Assembly: GCA_947499255.1 (NCBI GenBank)
Contig: CANMNF010000002.1
Coordinates: forward strand, 632,430-696,429
Direction: 5' to 3'
Origin: an uncultured Sphingomonadaceae bacterium
GTDB lineage: Bacteria > Pseudomonadota > Alphaproteobacteria > Sphingomonadales > Sphingomonadaceae
DNA length: 64,000 nucleotides
The notes beneath the pieces were generated by a model, which searched no databases, was not told the origin of the DNA, and was given only the letters and a program-made list of their open reading frames with translations. Of this stretch, positions 41,747 through 50,973 are shown piece after piece. The translations under genes were made by a program, and so were the position numbers. Position 1 is the first letter of the stretch. Every line of letters begins with the position of its first letter.

Positions 41747-41871
41747 CTGCCGTGCCCTCCCTGATGCGCTGACATGAACATTTACCGCAAAAAACGTCAA
41801 CCCTGTTACATGCAGAGGAGAATCCACAGGTTTTTGACGATTCGCGCAAGAGTTAGGGATGAGGCACAAGG

Positions 41872-42705
41872 ATGATAGTCACCCGGTTTGCGCCCAGTCC
41901 CAATGGCCATTTGCATCTTGGCCATGCCTATTCAGCGATTATTGCGCATGATTTGGCCCGTGATACAGGTGGCCGGTTTCTTATGCGGATCGAAGATATT
42001 GACGGCGCACGGTCCCGGCCTGAACTGCCCGAGGAATTTCGCCGTGATCTGGAATGGCTCGGGTTGAAATGGGAAGATGTGCCATCGCAAAGCACGCGGC
42101 TGGAGGCCTATGCCCAAGCTGCACAAAGCCTGCGCAATCAGGGCCTGCTTTATCCATGCCGATGCACCCGCGCCCAGATTGCAGCGGCATCCACCCAAAT
42201 GGGGCCAGACGGGCCGGTATATCCAGGCACTTGCAAAGGTGCTGTTATTTCAGAGGGCGAGCCGGTCGCATGGCGGCTGGATGTGGCAGAGGCGATGCGG
42301 CGCACAGGCCCACTTTCCTGGCAAGACGCGCTGGCGGGCGAGCAGCAAGCGCGGCCTGATCTTACCGGTGATGTGGTTTTGGTGCGCAAAGATGCGCTAA
42401 CGCCAGCGAGCTATCATTTGGCCGCAACGCTTGATGATGCAGCCGATGGGGTGACTTTGGTGACACGAGGGCAGGATCTGTTCGGTGCCACCCATATTCA
42501 TCGGCTGTTGCAAGCTTTGCTTAGCCTGCCGGTTCCACAATGGCACCACCATCCGCTATTGCTTGATGAAGGCGGCAAAAAGCTTGCCAAACGGCGCGGT
42601 TCACCCTCTTTGGCAGATAGGCGCGAGGCGGGCGAGGACGGGATAGCTCTTGCCCAATCCCTGCGTATGGACCAAATGCCGGGTGGTATAACCCTCTCCC
42701 GCTAA
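41872..42705 (+). CDS. gluQ: glutamyl-Q tRNA(Asp) synthetase
   Basis: A 277-residue class-I enzyme that attaches glutamate to queuosine in tRNA-Asp. It has the RFAPSPNGHLHLGHAYSA start with HLGH, a zinc-binding CRC...C stretch and the KRRGSPSLAD-type KMSKS replacement (KKLAKRRGS). It lacks an anticodon-binding domain, as expected and unlike GltX. It is 15 bases before the HIG1-like gene. queC is elsewhere in the window. Confidence 0.9.
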   Translation: MIVTRFAPSPNGHLHLGHAYSAIIAHDLARDTGGRFLMRIEDIDGARSRPELPEEFRRDLEWLGLKWEDVPSQSTRLEAYAQAAQSLRNQGLLYPCRCTRAQIAAASTQMGPDGPVYPGTCKGAVISEGEPVAWRLDVAEAMRRTGPLSWQDALAGEQQARPDLTGDVVLVRKDALTPASYHLAATLDDAADGVTLVTRGQDLFGATHIHRLLQALLSLPVPQWHHHPLLLDEGGKKLAKRRGSPSLADRREAGEDGIALAQSLRMDQMPGGITLSR

Positions 42706-42719
42706 CCATCTGGCACACC

Positions 42720-42947
42720 ATGAACGTATTTCTGACAATCCTCATCATAATTTTCGCCATTCTGGCGGCCGTATCGCTTGTTCGGGGCATTATTGCCTTC
42801 TTGCAGACGACCAAAATCGATCTTGAAAACGGCAGCGATAACGTCACTGAAATGCAGTTGAAGCAGAACAAAGCGATGTTCGCGCGCATTAAGTATCAAG
42901 CGCTGGCGATCGTCGCGGTGGCGATCCTGCTCGTTGTCAATAGCTGA
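42720..42947 (+). CDS. small HIG1-type two-span membrane protein
   Basis: A 75-residue protein with membrane helices at about 5-25 and 58-74 joined by a polar loop (TKIDLENGSDNVTEMQLKQN, KAMFARIKYQALAI). This layout is that of bacterial HIG1/DUF proteins (twin transmembrane, basic loop) reported near respiratory complexes. It lies between gluQRS and the adenosyltransferase with gaps of 15 and 8 bases. Confidence 0.75.
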   Translation: MNVFLTILIIIFAILAAVSLVRGIIAFLQTTKIDLENGSDNVTEMQLKQNKAMFARIKYQALAIVAVAILLVVNS

Positions 42948-42955
42948 TCAAGCCG

Positions 42956-43522
42956 ATGGTCAAGCTCAACAAGATTTACACCCGCACTGGCGATGATGGC
43001 ACAACAGGCCTGGTAGATGGCTCACGTATAGCAAAACACGGGTCGCGCATGGAAGCTGTGGGCGCAGTGGATGAAGCGAATGCTGCGCTTGGTCTGGCGA
43101 CTATGGCATTGTCGGGTGAAGCGCTGACAGAAGTGACGCGGCTGCAAAACGATCTGTTCGATCTGGGCGCTGATCTGGCAACGCCGGGTGATGATTTTGA
43201 ACCTTCCGAAATGGTTTTGCGGATCGTTGGCTCGCAAGTCGAATGGATCGAAGCGCGGATCGATGCGCATAACGAAAACCTTACCCCGCTAACCAGCTTT
43301 ATTCTGCCCGGTGGGACGCAAGCAGGCGCTTATCTGCACCTTGCTCGCACGTCTGCGCGCAAGGCAGAACGGGCGATGGCGGCTTTGGCTACGCAAGAAG
43401 CGGTCAACCCCCAGGCACTCGCTTTTATCAATCGTTTGTCAGATTATCTCTTCGTGCTTGGCCGCGTTGTGAATGATGGCGGTGCAAAGGACGTGCTCTG
43501 GAAGCCGGGCGCGAGCCGTTAA
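42956..43522 (+). CDS. cob(I)yrinic acid a,c-diamide adenosyltransferase (PduO type)
   Basis: A 188-residue trimeric corrinoid adenosyltransferase. It has the ATP-binding start KLNKIYTRTGDDGTTGLVDG, then GAVDEANAALG, the conserved GTQAGAYLHLARTSARKAER and NRLSDYLFVLGRV. It makes adenosylcobalamin from cob(I)alamin and ATP. It is 8 bases after the HIG1-like gene, in the same direction. It differs clearly from the CobA family. Confidence 0.93.
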   Translation: MVKLNKIYTRTGDDGTTGLVDGSRIAKHGSRMEAVGAVDEANAALGLATMALSGEALTEVTRLQNDLFDLGADLATPGDDFEPSEMVLRIVGSQVEWIEARIDAHNENLTPLTSFILPGGTQAGAYLHLARTSARKAERAMAALATQEAVNPQALAFINRLSDYLFVLGRVVNDGGAKDVLWKPGASR

Positions 43523-43580
43523 CCGGGAAATTTGGAACATGCTTCGGTGCCTGTGGGTTGGTAAGGCAAAGGAGAATTTC

Positions 43581-43922
43581 ATGACCGATACAGTTAAAAC
43601 CCAGGAACAACGCCAGGCCGACCTCGCCCCCGAAACCCACAATGACGAGCAGGACGATCATCGCGCACAAGCGCAGGAAGTGTCCGCGCAAGCTCAACAG
43701 CTAACGTCAGAAACGCGCAGCCCTACAGATAGCGAAAAAAGCGACAATGAAAGCGGCGTGATGGGCGATGCGTCACAGGACACCATCGATCACATGCGCG
43801 ATATGGAAAGTTCAGGGCGGATTGATATGGGCGCCTTTGAAGGTGAACCCAATCACGATGACAATGTCGAGAAATTCGGCAAAACCGGCAAACCTGGCAG
43901 TGCCCAGAAAACCGGTTCCTAA
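43581..43922 (+). CDS. acidic disordered protein of unknown function
   Basis: A 113-residue protein rich in Asp, Glu, Gln, Ser and Thr with no hydrophobic core. Examples are QRQADLAPETHNDEQDDHRA and QAQEVSAQAQQLTSETRS. The strong AAAGGAGAATTTC ribosome site before ATG 43581 supports translation. It carries no family I know and probably is intrinsically disordered. Its stop overlaps the opposite-strand DUF202 stop by 4 bases. It follows the adenosyltransferase by 58 bases. Confidence 0.7.
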   Translation: MTDTVKTQEQRQADLAPETHNDEQDDHRAQAQEVSAQAQQLTSETRSPTDSEKSDNESGVMGDASQDTIDHMRDMESSGRIDMGAFEGEPNHDDNVEKFGKTGKPGSAQKTGS

Positions 43923-44362
43923 CCGTCGCCTATTTTCCCGTCATTGAAAAGCCACAGCCCGGCGATAAGCACCGCTGCGCCGATGGCAACGCCATAGGCA
44001 AGAGCTCTGAATTTGGGGTGATCTGGGCCATCGACGGCATGAGTGCGCATTCGCGCAAGTGAATTGGTGGCACGCCGCTGTGCCTCAATCGCGAGAAATA
44101 TCGCGAACAGCACGAACATCGTTGCAATCGCTTTGGCAAGCCAAGGCGGTTGCAACTCACCAAACAGAGCGCGAAATCCCAAACCGATACCGATTGAGGC
44201 AAATGCGGTTCTGATCCAACCGGCAAATGTCCGCTCAACTGCCATGATTGTGCGGTCTTCCGCCATATCCGTGCGGTCTTCCGCCAACTCATTGCGCGTA
44301 TCATCACCATCAGCCTGTTCCGCTTCGTCATAGGCGTGGCTATTGTTTTCTTTGTCGCTCAT
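43919..44362 (-). CDS. DUF202 (YidH-type) inner-membrane protein
   Basis: A 147-residue protein with three membrane spans and the DUF202 signature NELAEDRTDMAEDRTIMAVE then RTFAGWIRTAFASIGIGLGF. The first 25 residues are acidic and variable. Members are membrane proteins of unknown function. It shares the 4-base terminal overlap with the acidic protein, and lies 23 bases after the start of mutS's downstream neighbour region, on the same strand as mutS. Confidence 0.83.
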   Translation of the reverse strand: MSDKENNSHAYDEAEQADGDDTRNELAEDRTDMAEDRTIMAVERTFAGWIRTAFASIGIGLGFRALFGELQPPWLAKAIATMFVLFAIFLAIEAQRRATNSLARMRTHAVDGPDHPKFRALAYGVAIGAAVLIAGLWLFNDGKIGDG

Positions 44363-44385
44363 AGGGAAGCAAACGGCAAAGCTTC

Positions 44386-47007
44386 TTAATCCGTTCCCGC
44401 TTTACGTTTCAAAACGTAAAGCAGATCAAGCGCCTCGCGCGGGCTGAGCGCATCGATATCAAGCGCATTGAGCTGTTCGCGCAAAGCATCGCCAGCCTGT
44501 TCTTCTTCCTCGGCCAAAGCAGCTGCAAAAAGCGGCAATTCGCCAAGCCCTGCTGCCAATCCGCCTGTTTCTGCACGCCCTTTTTCAAGCCGGTCGAGGA
44601 CGGATCGCGCCCGTTTGACAACAGGTGCTGGAACCCCGGCCAATTTCGCAACCGCAAGCCCGAAAGAGCTTTCCGCAGCGCCTTCAGCCAGCTCGTGCAG
44701 CAAGACCAGCTCGCCTTTCCATTCCTTTGCGCGGACATGGTGCAGGCTGAGTGCTGGGCACGTTTCTGCCAGCAGCGCCATCTCGTGATAATGCGTTGCG
44801 AACAGGCAGCGCGACCGGTTGCTTTCATGGATCGCTTCGGCAACGGCCCATGCCAGCGCAAGGCCATCATAAGTCGATGTGCCGCGCCCCACTTCGTCCA
44901 GAATTACAAAGCTGCTTGGCGTTGCCTGCGCTAGAATGGCAGCGGTTTCTACCATCTCGACCATGAAGGTGGAGCGGCCCCGCGCCAGATTGTCCGATGC
45001 GCCAACGCGGCTGAACAGGCGATCGACAAGGCCAATTCGGGCCGATGCAGCAGGCACGAAACCGCCCGCCTGCGCCATCAACACGATCAGCGCATTTTGC
45101 CGCAAAAAGGTCGATTTACCGCCCATATTGGGGCCACCCACAAGCCAGAGCCTGTCACTTTCATCAAGCGTGCAATCATTGGCAACAAACCGGTTGCCCT
45201 CGTGCCCCAATGCGGCTTCGACAACGGGGTGGCGGCCGCCCGTAATCGCCAGCTGAGGCCCTTGCACGATCTGTGGACGGCACCAATCCCCTTCGGCTGC
45301 GCGTTCGGCTTGCCCTGCGCTGACATCAAGCCTTGCCAAAGCAGCAGCCGTTGCCGCCACTGCTTCGCGCGCCGCCGAAACGGCTTCGACCAACTTTTCG
45401 AAATGGGCTTCTTCTGCGGCCAGCGCGCGTCCGCCCGCCTCCGCAATACGGCTGGCTTCTTCATGCAGGCCCAGCGAATTAAAGCGCACCGCGTTTGCCA
45501 TCGTCTGGCGATGGGTAAAGCCGCTATCGGAAGCCATGAGCTTATCGCCATGCTTGGCAGGCACTTCGATGAAATAGCCCAGCACGCCATTGTGTTTGAT
45601 TTTGAGTGAGGGCGTTTGCGTGTCTTCACGATATTGCGCTTCCATCGCCGCAATCGCGCGGCGCGCATTGCCCGATATTGCGCGCAATTCATCCAACGAT
45701 GCATCATATTCTTCCGCAATATAACCGCCTGATTGCCGCTCCGTTGGTGGAGAGGGAACGAGCGCGCGGGTGAGCCAATCGATCAGTTCGCCGTGACCTT
45801 TCAGCATGGGCAGAAGGTCTGTTAGCAAGCTGGGCTGATCAGGTTTGGGGGCCAGCAATGCCTCGATCTCGCCAGCACGGGCCAACCCATCGCGAACCTG
45901 CCCCAGATCGCGCGGACTGCCGCGCCCTGCAACAAGCCGGCCAAGCGCGCGTCCAATATCAGGCAGGGACCGCAAGGCATCGCGCAAATCGGCCCGGCCC
46001 AAGGGATCGGCATGCAACCACCCGACCATCGCGAGGCGTGCCTCAATCGCGGCTTGCTCTGCCAGCGGAGCAGCCAAATCTTCGGCCAGAAGGCGTGCGC
46101 CAGCTCCCGTCAAACAGCGATCCAACGTCGCCACAAGACTGCCTGCGCGCCCGCCGCTTTGCGCTTCGAGGATTTCCAGACTGGTGCGGGTGGCTGCATC
46201 CATGGCCATATGCGCGCCGCTTTGCCGTGCAATCGGGGGCAGCAATAACGGCAATGCGCCGCGCCCTGCATGATCAAGATAGGCCAGCAATCCGCCCGCC
46301 GCTGCCAACATGGGCCGGGTGAACTGGCCAAAACCATCAAGGGTCGCCACACCGTGCACTGATTTCAACCGGGTTTCCCCGCCATCGCTGACAAAATCGC
46401 GGCGCTCGCGGATTACGGCGATTTCGGGCGCATTGCCCCAGCCATCGGGCGCAACCACTTCGCTTGCCCCGATACGCGCCAGCACCGCATCCACCGCGTC
46501 GCTGTCGCATTGCTCCAATTCCATCCGCCCGGTGGAGATATCGCAGGCGGCAATCCCGCAAACGCCGCGCACATCACAAACCGCCGCCAGCATATTGGCA
46601 CGGCGCGGCTCCAGCAAAGCTTCTTCGGTCAGCGTTCCTGCGGTGACAAAGCGCACAATATCGCGCTTCACCAAAGCTTTGGATGACGCAGAGCCTTCAC
46701 GCTTGGCCCGCGCTTTGGCTTCATCGGGTGTTTCCACCTGTTCAGCAATTGCCACGCGGCATCCTGCGCGAATCAGCCGGGCGAGATAGCCTTCTGCCGC
46801 ATGCACCGGAACGCCGCACATGGGCACTGGCTTCCCATCATGCTCGCCCCTCGTGGTGAGCGCGATGTCGAGCACGCCAGCGGCCTTTTTCGCATCATCG
46901 AAGAACAATTCGAAAAAGTCGCCCATGCGATAAAACAGCAGCGCACCCTCGGCCTGAGACTTCAGGTCGAAATATTGTGCCATCATGGGAGTTGCGGTTC
47001 CAGCCAT
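44386..47007 (-). CDS. mutS: DNA mismatch repair protein MutS
   Basis: An 873-residue mismatch-recognition ATPase. The mismatch-wedging motif is FFE in RMGDFFELFFDDA (about 28-40), and MCGVPVHAAEGYLARLI follows. The Walker A is GGPNMGGKSTFLRQ (about 624-637), the Walker B region VILDEVGRGTSTYDG, with the FATHYHEM switch histidine and a helix-turn-helix at the C-terminus. ATG 47007 is chosen; an upstream TTG at 47046 would add 13 residues. It is encoded divergently from malic enzyme. Confidence 0.95.
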   Translation of the reverse strand: MAGTATPMMAQYFDLKSQAEGALLFYRMGDFFELFFDDAKKAAGVLDIALTTRGEHDGKPVPMCGVPVHAAEGYLARLIRAGCRVAIAEQVETPDEAKARAKREGSASSKALVKRDIVRFVTAGTLTEEALLEPRRANMLAAVCDVRGVCGIAACDISTGRMELEQCDSDAVDAVLARIGASEVVAPDGWGNAPEIAVIRERRDFVSDGGETRLKSVHGVATLDGFGQFTRPMLAAAGGLLAYLDHAGRGALPLLLPPIARQSGAHMAMDAATRTSLEILEAQSGGRAGSLVATLDRCLTGAGARLLAEDLAAPLAEQAAIEARLAMVGWLHADPLGRADLRDALRSLPDIGRALGRLVAGRGSPRDLGQVRDGLARAGEIEALLAPKPDQPSLLTDLLPMLKGHGELIDWLTRALVPSPPTERQSGGYIAEEYDASLDELRAISGNARRAIAAMEAQYREDTQTPSLKIKHNGVLGYFIEVPAKHGDKLMASDSGFTHRQTMANAVRFNSLGLHEEASRIAEAGGRALAAEEAHFEKLVEAVSAAREAVAATAAALARLDVSAGQAERAAEGDWCRPQIVQGPQLAITGGRHPVVEAALGHEGNRFVANDCTLDESDRLWLVGGPNMGGKSTFLRQNALIVLMAQAGGFVPAASARIGLVDRLFSRVGASDNLARGRSTFMVEMVETAAILAQATPSSFVILDEVGRGTSTYDGLALAWAVAEAIHESNRSRCLFATHYHEMALLAETCPALSLHHVRAKEWKGELVLLHELAEGAAESSFGLAVAKLAGVPAPVVKRARSVLDRLEKGRAETGGLAAGLGELPLFAAALAEEEEQAGDALREQLNALDIDALSPREALDLLYVLKRKAGTD

Positions 47008-47121
47008 CGCTTCAGGGTGGCTAGCGCCTAGTGGGGCGATTCTCAAAGCGCTTATGGCGCGCTTTCCCCTATCGCCATTGCTATAACCTGACTATGTGGT
47101 GGATCAGACAGGGAGGAACAC

Positions 47122-49386
47122 TTGGCCGAAGATACCAGCAATAAGAGTTTTACCGAGCGCGAAGCGCTGTTTTATCACGAGACAATCCGTCCCGGTAAGA
47201 TCGAAATCATCGCGTCCAAACCGATGGCGACGCAGCGCGATCTCAGCCTTGCCTATTCTCCCGGCGTGGCTGCACCAGTTGAAGCGATTGCAAAAAACCC
47301 CGCTGATGCGGCGCGTTATACAGCGCGCTCTAACCTTGTTGCGGTAATTTCCAACGGGACCGCGATCCTTGGCCTTGGCAATCTTGGCGCGCTGGCGTCC
47401 AAGCCGGTGATGGAAGGCAAAGCGGTTTTGTTCAAACGCTTTGCCGATGTGGATGCAATTGATATCGAATTGGCCACCGAAGATCCGCAAGCTTTTATCG
47501 AAGCGGTGGCTTTGATGGAGCCGACTTTTGGCGGCATCAATCTTGAAGATATCAAAGCGCCTGAATGCTTTATCATCGAACAAGCTTTGCGCGAACGCAT
47601 GAACATTCCGATCATGCACGATGATCAGCATGGCACCGCGATCATTACTGCGGCTGGTCTGCTCAATGCCTGTTTCCTGACGGGCCGCGATATCAAGGAC
47701 GTGAAAGTTGTTGTAAACGGCGCAGGCGCTGCTGCGATCGCCTGTACCGCGCTGATCAAAGCGATGGGCGCATCCAACGAAAATGTCATCATGTGCGATC
47801 GCAAAGGCCCGATTAAGCGGGACCGCGAAGGGCTTGATCAATGGAAAAGCGCGCATGCCGTCGATACAGAGGCGAACACGCTTGAGGAAGCGCTGAACGG
47901 CGCCGATATCTTCCTTGGCCTTTCCGCTGCTGGCGCGTTGAAGCCTGCATGGGTCAAAAAGATGGCCGACAAGCCGATCATCTTTGCCATGGCCAATCCA
48001 ATACCGGAGATCATGCCGGACGAAGCCAAAGAAGTGCGCCCCGATGCGATTGTCGCCACGGGCCGTTCTGACTTCCCCAATCAGGTTAACAATGTGCTGG
48101 GTTTCCCGTTTATCTTCCGCGGCGCGCTGGATGTGCAGGCGACCACGATCAACGAAGAAATGAAAATCGCGGCGGCCGATGCAATTGCCAAACTGGCGCG
48201 CGAACGCGTGCCTGAAGAAGTCGCTGCCGCTTATGGCAAGAACCAGCAGTTTGGCACCGACTATATTATCCCAGCCCCATTTGATCCACGCTTGATGGAA
48301 GTTGTTTCATCATCGGTGGCAAAGGCGGCAATGGATACCGGCGTCGCGCTGGCTCCGGTGGAAGATTTTGCGGTTTATGAGCATGAGCTCAAAGCGCGCC
48401 TCAATCCAACCACTGCTGCGCTTACCAATATCTATTCCATGGCGCGCAACAATCCGCGCACTATGGTTTTTGCCGAGGCAGAGGAAGAAGTTGCATTGCG
48501 TGCTGCGATCCAATTCCGCGATTTTGGCTATGGCGAACCGATCCTTGTAGGCCGCACCGAGAAAGTGCGTGAAAAACTGGTCGAACTGGCGGTGGATGAT
48601 CCTGATAGCTACCGGATCGAAAACTCCGCCGTTTCTGAGCACGTGCCGGCGATGAACGATTTTCTTTATAAGCGCCTGCAACGCCGCGGTTATACAGAGC
48701 GCGATGTGCAGCGCATGGTCAATCAGGAGCGCAACGTTTTTGCAGCGCTTCTGGTGGCGCTGGGCGAAGGGGATGGCATGGTGACGGGTTTAACCCGCAC
48801 ATTCAGCCAGACCGCCCGCGAGATTGGCCGCGTTATCGGTCCCAAAGAAGGCGCAACGAATTTCGGCATGCATATGGTGCTGGGCAAGAACCACACCACC
48901 TTCCTGGCCGATACAACCATCAATGAGCGCCCCGAAGCGCCCGAACTGGTCAATATCGCGAAAGAAGCCGCTGCCGTCGCGCGGCGCATGGGGCATGAAC
49001 CACGCGTTGCCTTCTTGTCCTATTCCACCTTTGGCAATCCGTCGGGCCAATGGCTCGACAAGATCCGCAAGGCTGTTGAGATCCTCGGCTCTGAAGAACA
49101 AAACTTTGAGTATGAAGGCGAAATGGCGCCCGATGCTGCGCTCAATGCCAAGGTTATGGAGCTTTATCCCTTCAGCAGGCTTTCTGGCCCGGCCAATGTC
49201 CTCATCATGCCGGGGCTGCAAAGTGCCAATTTGTCGGCCAAACTGCTGCGTGAATTGGGCGGTGATACGGTTATCGGCCCGATCCTTATCGGCACTGAAA
49301 AGCCGGTACAGATTGCGCCGATGACATCGATCGCGCCCGATGTGCTGACCTTGGCGGTTCTTGCCAGTGCTGGAATTGTCGGTTAA
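47122..49386 (+). CDS. maeB: NADP-dependent malic enzyme with C-terminal PTA-like domain
   Basis: A 754-residue protein. Residues 1 to about 420 are a malic enzyme (LAYSPGVAAPVEAIAKNP, GLGNLGALASKPVMEGK, HDDQHGTAII, VVNGAGAAAIAC), and about 430 to the end a phosphotransacetylase-like domain (EPILVGRTEKVREKL, LVNIAKEAAAVARRMG). This is the large MaeB form, decarboxylating malate to pyruvate with NADP, allosterically regulated by acetyl-CoA in relatives. The start is TTG 47122, with GGGAGGA upstream; no ATG fits before the conserved region. Confidence 0.94.
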   Translation: MAEDTSNKSFTEREALFYHETIRPGKIEIIASKPMATQRDLSLAYSPGVAAPVEAIAKNPADAARYTARSNLVAVISNGTAILGLGNLGALASKPVMEGKAVLFKRFADVDAIDIELATEDPQAFIEAVALMEPTFGGINLEDIKAPECFIIEQALRERMNIPIMHDDQHGTAIITAAGLLNACFLTGRDIKDVKVVVNGAGAAAIACTALIKAMGASNENVIMCDRKGPIKRDREGLDQWKSAHAVDTEANTLEEALNGADIFLGLSAAGALKPAWVKKMADKPIIFAMANPIPEIMPDEAKEVRPDAIVATGRSDFPNQVNNVLGFPFIFRGALDVQATTINEEMKIAAADAIAKLARERVPEEVAAAYGKNQQFGTDYIIPAPFDPRLMEVVSSSVAKAAMDTGVALAPVEDFAVYEHELKARLNPTTAALTNIYSMARNNPRTMVFAEAEEEVALRAAIQFRDFGYGEPILVGRTEKVREKLVELAVDDPDSYRIENSAVSEHVPAMNDFLYKRLQRRGYTERDVQRMVNQERNVFAALLVALGEGDGMVTGLTRTFSQTAREIGRVIGPKEGATNFGMHMVLGKNHTTFLADTTINERPEAPELVNIAKEAAAVARRMGHEPRVAFLSYSTFGNPSGQWLDKIRKAVEILGSEEQNFEYEGEMAPDAALNAKVMELYPFSRLSGPANVLIMPGLQSANLSAKLLRELGGDTVIGPILIGTEKPVQIAPMTSIAPDVLTLAVLASAGIVG

Positions 49387-49503
49387 TTTCAGTAATTTGC
49401 TACAGGTTTGGACCCTGTTCATGCAAGCTTCGACAAACTGATACAATTGGATGCGAGATTCGCAAGAGTCATTGCGCTATCCAGTTGTTCAGGAGATGAA
49501 GCG

Positions 49504-50970
49504 ATGACTGGAAAAGTTTCAATTGCACAAGATCGGTTCGGGCTGGGCGCGCGCCCTGATCAACTTGTCGAAGGCGACCCGCAAGAATGGCTGCTGGCGC
49601 AGTTTGGCCGGTATGACCCTGCGCCTGCAATGATTGCTGCAGAACCCAGCAGCAAGAAAATGCTGGGCCGCCTAATCGCTTATCGGATTGAGCGTGGCGA
49701 AATGCGCCGGGCTGCGCAGCGCCGTCAACGCGAGGCTATGGAAACAGGCGCAATGGCATCTGGCGAAGATGCGATGATGGAAGAACCCGCCAGCAATCAA
49801 TCACGTCGCCAATTGCACACATCTTACGCGACCGGTGCAGCAGCCCGCGTCTCTAGCGCGCTCTCAACCGATGCTCCTTTTGTAGAGCGCATGGTGCATT
49901 TCTGGGCCAATCACTTTGCCGTTTCGGCAGATAAAGGAACGGTAACCCCGCTGGTCGCATCCTATGAATTTGAAGCGATCCGGCCACATGTGCTGGGTTC
50001 TTTCAGGGACATGTTGCAGGCCGCAGTATTGCATCCCGCAATGCTCAATTATCTCGATCAAACACAATCTATCGGGCCAGGCAGTCAGATGGCAGTACGC
50101 GTGGCCAACCGCGTTCGCCGCAATGGAACACGGCGCGAGATTGGTCTGAATGAAAATCTTGCCCGCGAAATTATGGAATTGCATACTTTGGGCGTGCGCA
50201 GCGGTTATACCCAGAATGATGTGACCGAATTTGCCCGCGCGTTGACAGGCTGGACCATCGCAGGGTTTGGCGGTGGCCGTAATGCGCGCAACCAGAATGG
50301 TGAGCCCGGTGAGATCGTTTTCAACACCCGCCTGCATGAACCAGGCGCTCGTACAATTTTGGGCAAACGCTATGCCGAAGATGGCCGCCGCCAATCGCTG
50401 GCCGTGCTTGATGATTTGGCGAAAAGCCCGGCAACAGCGCGCTTTGTAGCGACCAAGCTGGCGCGACATTTTGCAGCGGATGAACCGCCCGCCAGTATGA
50501 TTGCCAGATTGGAACAGGCATATTTGCAAAGCGATGGCGATTTGCCGACGGTTTATCGCGCTTTGATCACCTCATCGGAGCCTTGGACTGAAGCCAACGC
50601 GAAGTTCCGCAATCCTTGGGACTGGACCATTGCTTCGCTGCGCGCAGTCGGGCTTGATCGAATGCCCGGTCGCCGCGCTGCTCTCAACGCTTTTACCCAA
50701 CTTGGGCAACCTGTTTGGCGGCCCGGTAGCCCCGCTGGCTTTGCCGATTTGGCGAGTGAGTGGGCAGGGCCAGGCGCGTTGATCGCGCGGGTGGAATATG
50801 CGCAGCAGATCGCGCGGCGTGTTGGCAATGATATGGATGCGCGGCAACTCGCGCAGAACCTTATGGCTGACAAGCTCAATCCTGAAACAATGCAGGCAAT
50901 TCGCCGCGCCGAATCCCCCGGGACCGGCCTAGCGTTGATGATTGCCAGCCCAGAATTTATGCGGAGATAA
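49504..50970 (+). CDS. DUF1800 protein
   Basis: A 488-residue protein beginning at ATG 49504 (MTGKVSIAQDRFGLGARPDQ), with AGGAGATGAAGCG before it. It contains FVERMVHFWANHFAVSADKG, LNENLAREIMELHTLGVRSG and EFARALTGWTI, the standard DUF1800 landmarks. No obvious signal peptide is present. It precedes the DUF1501 gene by 3 bases; these two families are almost always paired, and work together in an unknown way, perhaps in a surface or stress process. Confidence 0.88.
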   Translation: MTGKVSIAQDRFGLGARPDQLVEGDPQEWLLAQFGRYDPAPAMIAAEPSSKKMLGRLIAYRIERGEMRRAAQRRQREAMETGAMASGEDAMMEEPASNQSRRQLHTSYATGAAARVSSALSTDAPFVERMVHFWANHFAVSADKGTVTPLVASYEFEAIRPHVLGSFRDMLQAAVLHPAMLNYLDQTQSIGPGSQMAVRVANRVRRNGTRREIGLNENLAREIMELHTLGVRSGYTQNDVTEFARALTGWTIAGFGGGRNARNQNGEPGEIVFNTRLHEPGARTILGKRYAEDGRRQSLAVLDDLAKSPATARFVATKLARHFAADEPPASMIARLEQAYLQSDGDLPTVYRALITSSEPWTEANAKFRNPWDWTIASLRAVGLDRMPGRRAALNAFTQLGQPVWRPGSPAGFADLASEWAGPGALIARVEYAQQIARRVGNDMDARQLAQNLMADKLNPETMQAIRRAESPGTGLALMIASPEFMRR

Positions 50971-50973
50971 GCC

